DNA from: Thiotrichaceae bacterium
GTDB lineage: Bacteria; Pseudomonadota; Gammaproteobacteria; Thiotrichales; Thiotrichaceae
Reading direction: 5' to 3'
DNA: 32,579 nt
Assembly: GCA_027083815.1 (NCBI GenBank)
Contig: JALWMR010000169.1
Coordinates: forward strand, 6,539-39,117
Shown: positions 25,751 through 32,579 of the stretch, in pieces
Numbering within the stretch: the first letter of the stretch is position 1
Layout of the letters: each line of letters opens with the position of its first letter
Notes under the pieces: model-generated
What the model was told of the DNA's origin: nothing
The model's database searches: none
The model's input: only the letters and a program-made list of their open reading frames with translations
Translations under genes and position numbers: made by a program

Positions 25751-25942
25751 CTATTTCTCTACATATTCATAAGTGCTATATGCCCAGTACTTTTTCCCAG
25801 GGCTTCGTGGGCCTTTCCAGTTCTGCTTTTGAAGTTCTTTAGCCACAAAATAATTAAGAAAACCATGGCCAACCATCGCCTGAAAAAGCCCTACTAAGCC
25901 AATAACACCCAGAAGCATGGGAGCCATACTTAAAAATGACAT
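25751..25942 (-). CDS. Small predicted membrane protein
   Basis: 63 residues: one or two hydrophobic stretches at 5-28 (MAPMLLGVIGLVGLFQAMVG), then a basic and aromatic tail (KKYWAYSTYEYVEK). No family recognised and the ribosome binding site is weak. The amino-acid make-up looks protein-like rather than random, so it is kept with reserve. Confidence 0.45.
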   Translation of the reverse strand: MSFLSMAPMLLGVIGLVGLFQAMVGHGFLNYFVAKELQKQNWKGPRSPGKKYWAYSTYEYVEK

Positions 25943-26043
25943 GGCACTTTTTTAAGCGCCGCCATAAAGGGAGGACGAGAATCAGGTTTTTTAATGTTGC
26001 TTGATTGTTTTGCTATTGTAAATTATCAATGTATATTGATTCT

Positions 26044-27393
26044 CTATTTTTCAAAAATGGCAATTGACTCTACATGCGCCGTTTGCGGGAACATATCCAT
26101 AATACCCGCTCCAAGTAGTTTATAGCCATGCGTATGTACCAGTTCGCCAGCATCTCTTGCCAATGTTGCGGGATGACAAGAAACATAAACGATACGCTTT
26201 GCACCCAACTTTCCAAAGTGCTCAATAATTTCCCTGGCCCCTGAGCGAGGCGGATCAAGCAAGATGCAGTCATATGTCTGCTTTAACCAGGGCTCAGTTT
26301 TAAGCTCCAGTTCCGTTCCCATCAGATTACAGGAAAAATAATCGGTGTTTTCAATATTGTTAGCCAGAGCGGTTTGTCGTGCCCGCCTGACCATCACCAG
26401 ATCACCTTCTACGCCGGTTACATGAGCAGCTTTGCGGGCAATCGGCAAGGTAAAATTACCCAAACCACAGAATAGATCCAGCACCTTTTCTGACCCGCTT
26501 AATTGTAACAATTCAACCGCTCTTGGTACCATCTGGCGATTAATACTGCTATTGACCTGAAAGAAGTCTTGCGGGCCAAAGTGTACTTTTGTATTAAATG
26601 AAGAGTGCTCATAAAAAAGCTCGGGCGTTTGTTCTTGCGGCCAGATGCAGTGTACCGTATCTGGGCCTTTTGGTTGTAAGTAAAGCTGGAAGTCATGCTC
26701 TTTGGCAAAGTCTGTCCACAGGGCCTGATCTTTATCAGAAAGTGGCTTGAGATGGCGCACAATCAATGCCACGCCTTCATCACCAACCGCTACTTCAATT
26801 TGCGGGGTTGAATCGCGCGAGTCCATTTGATAGATCAAATTCTGAAATTTCTCCAGCTTTTTACCCACCGACTCGTGGAGCACCTCACAACTATCCATGA
26901 CCGCCAGAAAGCCACCATGACGCTCTCTGAAACCAACCAGAACACGATCTTTTTTATGCACATATTTTACACCCAGACGTGCTTTGCGTCGGTATCCCCA
27001 GATATCACCCACAATAGGATCAAATACCTCTTCAGGTTCTACTTTGCCCAGATGTTTGAGTGAATCAAGCATTGATTGCTGCTTGTAGCGGATTTGCGCG
27101 GCTGTGCTTAAGTGCTGCAAGGAGCAACCACCGCAAATATCATAGTGTGGGCATTTGGGCTCAACCCGATCAGGCGATGCTTGCAATACCTGATGAATTT
27201 TTCCTTCATCATGGCTGCGTTTTTTGGAAGTGTAGATAAACGTTACTGTTTCTCCCGGTAAAGCACCGATAATAAAGATTGTTTTATCGTCAATGTGTGC
27301 GACACCGCGTCCTTCATGGCTAAGTGACTTAATTTTAGCCTGTACCGGGTCTTGTGGGAGTCGTTGTGCTCTTGTGCGTCGTCTGCGTGCCAT
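26044..27393 (-). CDS. rlmD: 23S rRNA (uracil-1939-C5) methyltransferase
   Basis: SAM-dependent m5U methyltransferase (RumA/RlmD). N-terminal TRAM domain (about 13-72), then the iron-sulfur cluster ligands Cys81, Cys87, Cys90 (CPHYDICGGC) and Cys169. The methyltransferase part has VLDLFCGLGNFTLPIA, LLDPPRSGA and the nucleophile Cys in YVSCHPATLARD. The N-terminus is very basic (MARRRRTRAQR). Length is 449, as in the family. The 128-bp C-tract element ends 28 bases upstream of the start, so it must lie in or near its promoter. Confidence 0.95.
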   Translation of the reverse strand: MARRRRTRAQRLPQDPVQAKIKSLSHEGRGVAHIDDKTIFIIGALPGETVTFIYTSKKRSHDEGKIHQVLQASPDRVEPKCPHYDICGGCSLQHLSTAAQIRYKQQSMLDSLKHLGKVEPEEVFDPIVGDIWGYRRKARLGVKYVHKKDRVLVGFRERHGGFLAVMDSCEVLHESVGKKLEKFQNLIYQMDSRDSTPQIEVAVGDEGVALIVRHLKPLSDKDQALWTDFAKEHDFQLYLQPKGPDTVHCIWPQEQTPELFYEHSSFNTKVHFGPQDFFQVNSSINRQMVPRAVELLQLSGSEKVLDLFCGLGNFTLPIARKAAHVTGVEGDLVMVRRARQTALANNIENTDYFSCNLMGTELELKTEPWLKQTYDCILLDPPRSGAREIIEHFGKLGAKRIVYVSCHPATLARDAGELVHTHGYKLLGAGIMDMFPQTAHVESIAIFEK

Positions 27394-27414
27394 AATGATT
27401 TATTTTTTATCGGT

Positions 27415-27554
27415 AAAAAAGTACACCCCCCCACTTTTTTGCCCTTTTGTCATGAAAATGGCTAGCCGAGCGTAGCGAGACAATGTTGGAGCGCAGCGAC
27501 GACTACCCGAAGGGTGCGTTAAAACGCATACAAAGTGGGGGGGTGTACGTTTAA
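27415..27554. repeat. C-tract element with perfect 17-bp terminal inverted repeats (copies 6 and 7)
   Basis: GTACACCCCCCCACTTT at 27421-27437 and its exact reverse complement at 27532-27548 bound 128 bases. Inside are GAGCGTAGCGAGAC and GAGCGCAGCGACGAC, the small hairpin ACCC-GAA-GGGT and the hairpin GCGT-TAAA-ACGC. It is non-coding. This is the most complete member of the family seen as single or bracketed copies elsewhere in the window, and it looks REP- or MITE-like. Confidence 0.85.
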
Positions 27555-27574
27555 AAAACTATTTAAAGGGTTAA

Positions 27575-28828
27575 TTAATAGGTTTTACATGATCCCACAT
27601 ATTTCTGGTCTGTCAATCCCCAGCGGTTAACAAAAGGCGCATGCGGATCAGACGAAATTCTATTGGTGTCCAGCGCCTCCCAGAGCTGTCGCAGGTTTAT
27701 GTGCCTTTTATCATCCCCAGGATAGATCGCCAGACCACAAAAGCTATCCAGCTCTTCTAGCAAGCCATCTGGTAACTCAGGATGAAAAATAGTGCGCGCC
27801 AAAATCTGTGCATTGACGACATCTTCTTTTAGTTGTCCGCCTGAATAGGCGATATTTCGTACCTCTTCAAAGAAACGCTTTAGACGTTTATCTCGCGAGG
27901 GCGTGGAATAATAGTCATATTCCTTGGCATTCATACACTGCCTGCCCTGCTCTCTTAAGCGTGTTAAATAAGCCAGGCCATCATTAACGTAGTTAACCCG
28001 CTCCTTGGCAAATGAGCATAAGCTGTGCATTAAGCGCATGGTTTTTTCTTCCAGAGGTTCTTCACGGCGACGCAGCTTTTTGGCGATAATATCGGTAAAG
28101 GGAATGTAATTTAACCCTACTTTTTGGGCAATTTGATATTGTTCATTACTAAACCCCGGTTGTTGCTGCGCGGGTTTATCAATATTGCGCGCCCATTTGA
28201 AGCGTCGATAACCATCGGTCATGCCCACTGCATCATGTGGTATAAAAAAGGGAAAAGAATACAACTGAATCATTTTTTTTGGTGAGGCTGGCGTGGTTGA
28301 ACTCATAATGGCTGTTACGCCCGTTTCGGTAATTCCCGTTATGGCATAAGAATGTGTACCCGGTTCAACATACAAATCACCTGCTTTGATTTGTGATAAA
28401 GCGATAGGGAAGCTATCTCGCGATAAGCTACGTGTGCCTACCCGATCTATCAGAAAGCGGGAAAAGGCCCGAAAACGTTGATCTTCGGGTAGTTTATCCC
28501 ACTTTTTCATGGTGTTAGTGATGTACTTACCTTTTTTATTCAGATAATGAATTTTAAAAGGCAGTTTATTTTCATAAGAAAAGACAGCGCGCATTAAATA
28601 AATGGCATCGGCGCAATCATGTGGAATACGATAATATTGTGGTTTTGCCGGTGACATAAAAAAGTCGGGCTTCCAGTTTTTGGCAACCCAGTTCTGGTAT
28701 TTTATCTCCCAATCACCGTTCCAGTAGTTATTGCCCGTTTTCCAAACATCGGCATAAGTTGTTACGCTTATGAGTAACCCACTGATTAGTAAGGTATATT
28801 GAATAATATACTTAATGATTTGTTGCAT
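27575..28828 (-). CDS. Exported protein with NlpC/P60-like catalytic Cys/His pattern
   Basis: 417 residues from the ATG at 28828, chosen because GGGGAAGA lies 5 bases before it and a clean signal peptide follows (cleavage after TYA, residue 26). IPHDCADAIYLM carries Cys72 and GDLYVEPGTHSYAIT carries His159, the order and context of NlpC/P60 or related papain-like enzymes that cut peptidoglycan peptides or amides. The C-terminal half (about 200-417) is charged and unrecognised. Followed 73 bases upstream by the DUF945-type gene on the same strand, so the two may be co-transcribed. Confidence 0.7.
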   Translation of the reverse strand: MQQIIKYIIQYTLLISGLLISVTTYADVWKTGNNYWNGDWEIKYQNWVAKNWKPDFFMSPAKPQYYRIPHDCADAIYLMRAVFSYENKLPFKIHYLNKKGKYITNTMKKWDKLPEDQRFRAFSRFLIDRVGTRSLSRDSFPIALSQIKAGDLYVEPGTHSYAITGITETGVTAIMSSTTPASPKKMIQLYSFPFFIPHDAVGMTDGYRRFKWARNIDKPAQQQPGFSNEQYQIAQKVGLNYIPFTDIIAKKLRRREEPLEEKTMRLMHSLCSFAKERVNYVNDGLAYLTRLREQGRQCMNAKEYDYYSTPSRDKRLKRFFEEVRNIAYSGGQLKEDVVNAQILARTIFHPELPDGLLEELDSFCGLAIYPGDDKRHINLRQLWEALDTNRISSDPHAPFVNRWGLTDQKYVGSCKTY

Positions 28829-28901
28829 TGTTATCTTCCCCAATTTTACGTTGCCCAATGGTATGCCCAAATACCTGACAAGCTGGCGAATTATAGCAAT
28901 A

Positions 28902-30197
28902 TTACTGATGAATCAGCAACTTATTGTCTTTAAAAACAAGCTTAAAGCGTTTTCTCTTAAGTGGCAGTTTGTTTGAAAGATAGTTAAACAAATCATCCGC
29001 AAGCGTTACCTCGACATTACTTTTAATCAACGATAACAGGCTACTCTTTTTTTCATTCCTGGCAAACGCAGCAAAGTGAAAATCAGGGCTTACTGTGCCT
29101 TTTAATAATGAATCTCCCGCAGCACTTTTACAAGCAAGATCGACCTTAATAAGGGCGTTATTACTGTTAAGATTGTCGCTTATCCGTTTCATTTTATTTT
29201 TCTTTAGCCTATCTATTTGGTCGTATAGCTGCCTGATACGATCCTGGCCTTCAGGGTATTCACCACTTTCTTCAAGAGTCCAGTTTATTTGCTGCTTTAG
29301 ATTATCTATTTCTTCTTTTATCCGACTCCAGGCAACAAAACTATCACGAGGAAAGTCATTAAAAGATATGCGTAACATGGCTGACTCGATTGGCAACTTA
29401 TGAGCACCTTTTCGCTTCATAGCCACATTAATCTGCCCGGATAAACGGTTTTTTTCCGAGGATAATGTAGAGTGTGCCCTGATTTCACTTAAAAAAGGCT
29501 TATCAACAGAGGCTAATTGTAGATTTAATTGTGGAATAGAGAGTGAGCTTGTTCCCGGTTTATAGAATTTGGTAATGCCTTTTTGATGTTGAAAACTCAT
29601 AACCATCTTATCAGCTGATATTCGGTATCCCGCGCTATTCACCTTAAAATCATTAACCAACACAGACCCCCTGTTGCTTTCACTTTGCAGATCAATTAGC
29701 CCTCTAAGTGACAAACGCGCATAAGCGGTACGTGCTTTTGATGCATATGACGCTTGTTGATTAAAGCCCATTGCAATATCAAAATCAGGATTAGAATATG
29801 GAAAAATGGCTTGCAAATTATCTTGTTGCTCATGACTGAGCCTGGATGTATCAATCATAAACCGCCAGTGTGAAGTTCCCGTAGAAATACCAGAGTCGTC
29901 AATAAATAAAGGGCCATTGAGCATTCTAAAATGAATGGGTAAGGCTGCAAACACATCAGACAGATAGGCATTACTAAATCGAAGGCGCAACTTCCCCCTG
30001 GCACCAAGCAGTGTTCTATGATAGTTGATTAAGTCATAGGATATAAATTTACTTGACTTCGTTTCAGTAGTTTCCCTGATATAAGCTTTAAACGTCTTTT
30101 CGGAGCGCTCTCCCAATAACCAACCTAGCATTGCCCAAATAATAAAAAGCAAAACGATCAGTATAGTGATTGTGGAAATAATTCGTCGCATTCGCAT
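28902..30197 (-). CDS. DUF945/YdgA-like membrane-anchored protein
   Basis: 431 residues with an N-terminal signal anchor (about 5-28), then GERSEKTFKAYIRE and a long beta-rich periplasmic region with repeated IDL/VNDFKVNSAGYRISADKMVMSF-like strands. A charged helical stretch lies near 290-340. The layout matches the DUF945 (YdgA) family, about which little is known. The first gene of a minus-strand pair, divergent from the surface-protein genes at 30347. Confidence 0.65.
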   Translation of the reverse strand: MRMRRIISTITILIVLLFIIWAMLGWLLGERSEKTFKAYIRETTETKSSKFISYDLINYHRTLLGARGKLRLRFSNAYLSDVFAALPIHFRMLNGPLFIDDSGISTGTSHWRFMIDTSRLSHEQQDNLQAIFPYSNPDFDIAMGFNQQASYASKARTAYARLSLRGLIDLQSESNRGSVLVNDFKVNSAGYRISADKMVMSFQHQKGITKFYKPGTSSLSIPQLNLQLASVDKPFLSEIRAHSTLSSEKNRLSGQINVAMKRKGAHKLPIESAMLRISFNDFPRDSFVAWSRIKEEIDNLKQQINWTLEESGEYPEGQDRIRQLYDQIDRLKKNKMKRISDNLNSNNALIKVDLACKSAAGDSLLKGTVSPDFHFAAFARNEKKSSLLSLIKSNVEVTLADDLFNYLSNKLPLKRKRFKLVFKDNKLLIHQ

Positions 30198-30346
30198 AAG
30201 CTAAGTCTATAAAGACCGTTCATCTTACATTAATCATCATAAGGTAGAATAGTATTGTCTAAGAATGTTTTTAATAGGAAACGTTGAATAAAAGATAATA
30301 AAAATAATTTTAAGCAGTATAAATAAACAATAAGAAATAAAACAAA

Positions 30347-31429
30347 ATGACACAAACCTCGCTACCAACTTGTGTAATATCACAAGGGTATTACCGTTAT
30401 TTCAAGAAACCCCGTTTCTTGTTAGCGTGTTTTTTTGTCTTATTTTCTCTTTTATTAGCAAGTTTGGCGCACGCTCAAGGCACTCACGCAGGTGTTGATA
30501 TTTCAAATGTTGTAACGGTAAATTATCAGGTTAATGGTACACAACAAGCCCCTGTTCAAAGCTCCACAAACTTTACTGTAGATCGCAAAATTGATTTAGT
30601 TGTCACCGGTGTTAATAACGCCAATGTAATACCCGGAGACACACAGGCAGAGGTTACCTTTAAGTTATTAAATGAAGGCAATGATATTCAAATATTCGAG
30701 CTCACGCCTAACCCGGTTATTAATTCGGATGATTTTGACACCTCTGCCTGTAACACAGTGGTCACATCTGTTACAGGAACACCTTTGCCCGGTGTTAGTT
30801 TACCGACAAGTGCCGATATAAAATTATCACCTGACCAACAGGCTTTAATCAGCGTTAAATGTAACATTCCGTTAAATAATGGCTCAGTTCCATTAAGCAG
30901 TGGCGATACTTCCCTGCTCTCTCTTAAAGCAGTGGCAAAACGAAATGATAATGAAACGCCAGTTGTTGAAAGTTTGGCAACTGACACTGAACTACAGATT
31001 GATACCGTTTTTGCAGATGCCGCAGGCAGCGATGATATAGCCAGAGACGCTTCACATTCAGCAAGAAGAACTTATACAGCAAGCACCTCGACTATCCCGC
31101 CAACATTAACCATTGATAAAAGCATATTGGAAGTAAAAGACTCTTCAGGGGGCAATAGTGCAGTGAGCGGCTCTGAAGTAACGTATAAAATAAAAATTAC
31201 CACAGCTGGGATGGGAACAATCAATAATGCTGTTATTAGCGACCAAACCCCCACCGGAATGACATACAAAGCGGGAACAATAATTCTTGATAATAATTTA
31301 CTTACCGATAGTTCTGATGGGGATCAAGGTGACTTTGGTGTTACCGCACCCAATACGGCTACTATCAATCTGGGAAATATTACTGCTGGTAATCAGTATG
31401 ATATTCAACTTACCTATAAAATTAACTAG
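30347..31429 (+). CDS. Secreted DUF11-type surface protein 1
   Basis: 360 residues. A long signal peptide ends at AHA (residue 43). Residues 48-90 (AGVDISNVVTVNYQVNGT, VDRKIDLVVT) are an N-terminal module shared with the third gene. The C-terminal 110 residues (TLTIDKSILEVKD, GSEVTYKIKITTAG, AVISDQTPTGMTYKAGT) form a DUF11 domain, a beta-sandwich common in cell-surface proteins. Few Cys, rich in Thr, Asn, Asp. No clear ribosome binding site in the AT-rich leader. Opens a run of three related genes. Confidence 0.82.
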   Translation: MTQTSLPTCVISQGYYRYFKKPRFLLACFFVLFSLLLASLAHAQGTHAGVDISNVVTVNYQVNGTQQAPVQSSTNFTVDRKIDLVVTGVNNANVIPGDTQAEVTFKLLNEGNDIQIFELTPNPVINSDDFDTSACNTVVTSVTGTPLPGVSLPTSADIKLSPDQQALISVKCNIPLNNGSVPLSSGDTSLLSLKAVAKRNDNETPVVESLATDTELQIDTVFADAAGSDDIARDASHSARRTYTASTSTIPPTLTIDKSILEVKDSSGGNSAVSGSEVTYKIKITTAGMGTINNAVISDQTPTGMTYKAGTIILDNNLLTDSSDGDQGDFGVTAPNTATINLGNITAGNQYDIQLTYKIN

Positions 31430-31504
31430 GAAGCATAGCTGGAAAAATTAACGACCGATAAACAACCTGTAACTGTGAAACCAACCAAGAAGAAGGAAAG
31501 AAAA

Positions 31505-32023
31505 ATGACCAAAAATAATAAATACATAAAAAAATATACAAAGGCCCTCGCTATCAGTGCCTTATCAACCGTGCTATTAATTGGCTTTCAAGCTCAAGCT
31601 GCACAGCAAGGTCACTTAAGAGTGTCATCTAACGCTGAAAAAATGATTATCGTTAATCAAGGCGGCAAAAAGGCTTATAAATTTATTCCCGCCAAGAAAG
31701 TTTTACCTGGCGAAATTGTGCAATATAAAACCTATTTTGAAAATATCAGCAATAAACCTGCCGAGAATATTAACATTGTTAATCCTATTCCAAAGCATAC
31801 GGTTTATTTACCTAATTCTGCTACTGGACAAAATACCTTTACGGTATTTTCGGTCGATGGCGGAAAACATTATGGGAGAGCAGGCACGCTAAAAGTAAGA
31901 GGAAGAGATGGTAAGTTTCATCCTGCCAAGCCTTCAGATTACACCCATATACGTTGGCAATATAAAGGACGACTAGCGCCAAAAACCAAACAGGCTGTTT
32001 CATTCAGAGTTCGCCTGCGTTAA
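31505..32023 (+). CDS. Secreted DUF11-like surface protein 2
   Basis: 172 residues from the ATG at 31505, chosen because AAGGAAAG lies just upstream and a signal peptide follows (cleavage after AQA, about 32). A GTG at 31475 is the alternative. The mature part is one beta-rich domain: VLPGEIVQYKTYFENISNKPAENI, VNPIPKHTVYLPNSATG and a C-terminal strand RLAPKTKQAVSFRVRLR. It resembles a DUF11 domain without the usual repeats and is very basic. Between the two larger genes, 75 bases after the first. Confidence 0.8.
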   Translation: MTKNNKYIKKYTKALAISALSTVLLIGFQAQAAQQGHLRVSSNAEKMIIVNQGGKKAYKFIPAKKVLPGEIVQYKTYFENISNKPAENINIVNPIPKHTVYLPNSATGQNTFTVFSVDGGKHYGRAGTLKVRGRDGKFHPAKPSDYTHIRWQYKGRLAPKTKQAVSFRVRLR

Positions 32024-32107
32024 CCCTTAGAAGAAAGATACAAGAATTATAAAAATAACCGTATCGATAATTAACTATTTATTACACAAACCTACGAGAA
32101 GATAACA

Positions 32108-32579
32108 ATGAAAATGAAAATAATGAAAACACTCTTAAGCGTTGCTGTACTCAGTGCGCTAACCAATAGTGCTATTGCTGGCGGAACTGCCGCTGGCGTA
32201 GATATTAACAACACGGCAACAATAAGCTATTCAGTGAGTGGTACAGCAGAAGCACCTATCGAAAGTGCCCCCGGCGCGGGTAACTCTACCGCCGGAAGCG
32301 GTAATGGAACGCCTACTGTTTTTAAAGTGGATAAAAAAATTGACCTTACTGTAACGGCTGGCTCTGGTGTGACGGTTGCACCTAATACTATCGGTTCAGC
32401 AATAACCTTTACGGTGCAAAATACCGGCAACAGTGATGAGGATTTTACTCTGACACAGACTCATGTGACAGGTGGTGGTGACGATTTTGATGCAACAGCA
32501 TGTACTATTACATCACCAGCATCACCAGTAAATATTGCAGTAGATGCCACCCAAACGGTGACTGTAAGCTGTAATATTC
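32108..32579 (+). CDS. Secreted surface protein 3 (3'-truncated by window edge)
   Basis: 157 codons are visible with no stop. MKMKIMKTLLSVAVLSALTN leads to a signal cleavage after AIA. The mature start GGTAAGVDINNTATISYSVSGT and VDKKIDLTVT match the N-terminal module of the gene at 30347. VQNTGNSDEDFTLTQ and DDFDATAC also match its LLNEGNDIQIFELT and DDFDTSAC. It is thus a paralogue of that gene, probably also ending in DUF11 domains beyond the window. GAGAAG precedes the ATG. Confidence 0.82.
   Translation, partial: MKMKIMKTLLSVAVLSALTNSAIAGGTAAGVDINNTATISYSVSGTAEAPIESAPGAGNSTAGSGNGTPTVFKVDKKIDLTVTAGSGVTVAPNTIGSAITFTVQNTGNSDEDFTLTQTHVTGGGDDFDATACTITSPASPVNIAVDATQTVTVSCNI

Noticed and set aside
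1176-27554. CRISPR array as an explanation of the C-tract repeats
   Set aside because: The copies are kilobases apart, in both orientations, with no regular spacing and no cas genes.

Overview
The window looks like chromosomal DNA from a moderately AT-rich gammaproteobacterium, most likely a sulfur-oxidising chemoautotroph. This is inferred from a form II RuBisCO gene at the left edge, a DsrC/TusE-family protein, and a fatty-acid/DNA-replication gene order (fabD-fabG-acpP-fabF-mltG-tmk-holB-pilZ-tatD) typical of Gammaproteobacteria. No tRNA, rRNA, CRISPR array, transposase or phage gene was seen.

Layout. 1-1071: 3' three quarters of cbbM with its own terminator. 1244-1570: infA on the minus strand. 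1846-9214: the plus-strand fab/mltG/tmk/holB/pilZ/tatD run, tightly packed with several start/stop overlaps, carrying a terminator-like hairpin between acpP and fabF. 9536-13663: a small lipoprotein, then (minus strand) a tldD-pmbA protease operon and a Nit-type amidase. 13768-16693: the threonine branch hom then thrC (minus strand), with a 77-bp MITE inserted between them. 16872-19538: an Mth938-like gene on plus, then a coupled minus-strand pair of membrane-anchored coiled-coil proteins, one with two helix-hairpin-helix modules and one with an OmpA domain. 19833-23429: a GDCCVxC-type small protein, YgiQ radical SAM protein, a remnant of an EamA transporter, a four-helix membrane protein and a single-cysteine DsrC/TusE homologue. 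23702-27393: a TDP2-like phosphodiesterase, a 159-bp MITE, two tandem paralogous tail-anchored proteins, a small membrane protein and rlmD. 27575-30197: an exported NlpC/P60-like candidate and a DUF945/YdgA-like protein. 30347-32579: three secreted DUF11-type surface proteins, the last running off the window.

Two dispersed repeat families run through the intergenic spaces. One has a core GTACACCCCCCCACTTT: seven copies, two of them forming a 128-bp inverted pair and two bracketing the Nit gene. The other is a MITE with GAGACCTTTGCACGA termini: two copies, each flanked by a perfect 5-bp direct repeat. The most interesting protein-level observation is the HhH/OmpA pair. The two proteins share a VDNP-plus-17-residue-repeat building plan and are translationally coupled, which suggests an envelope-spanning module I do not recognise as a described system.
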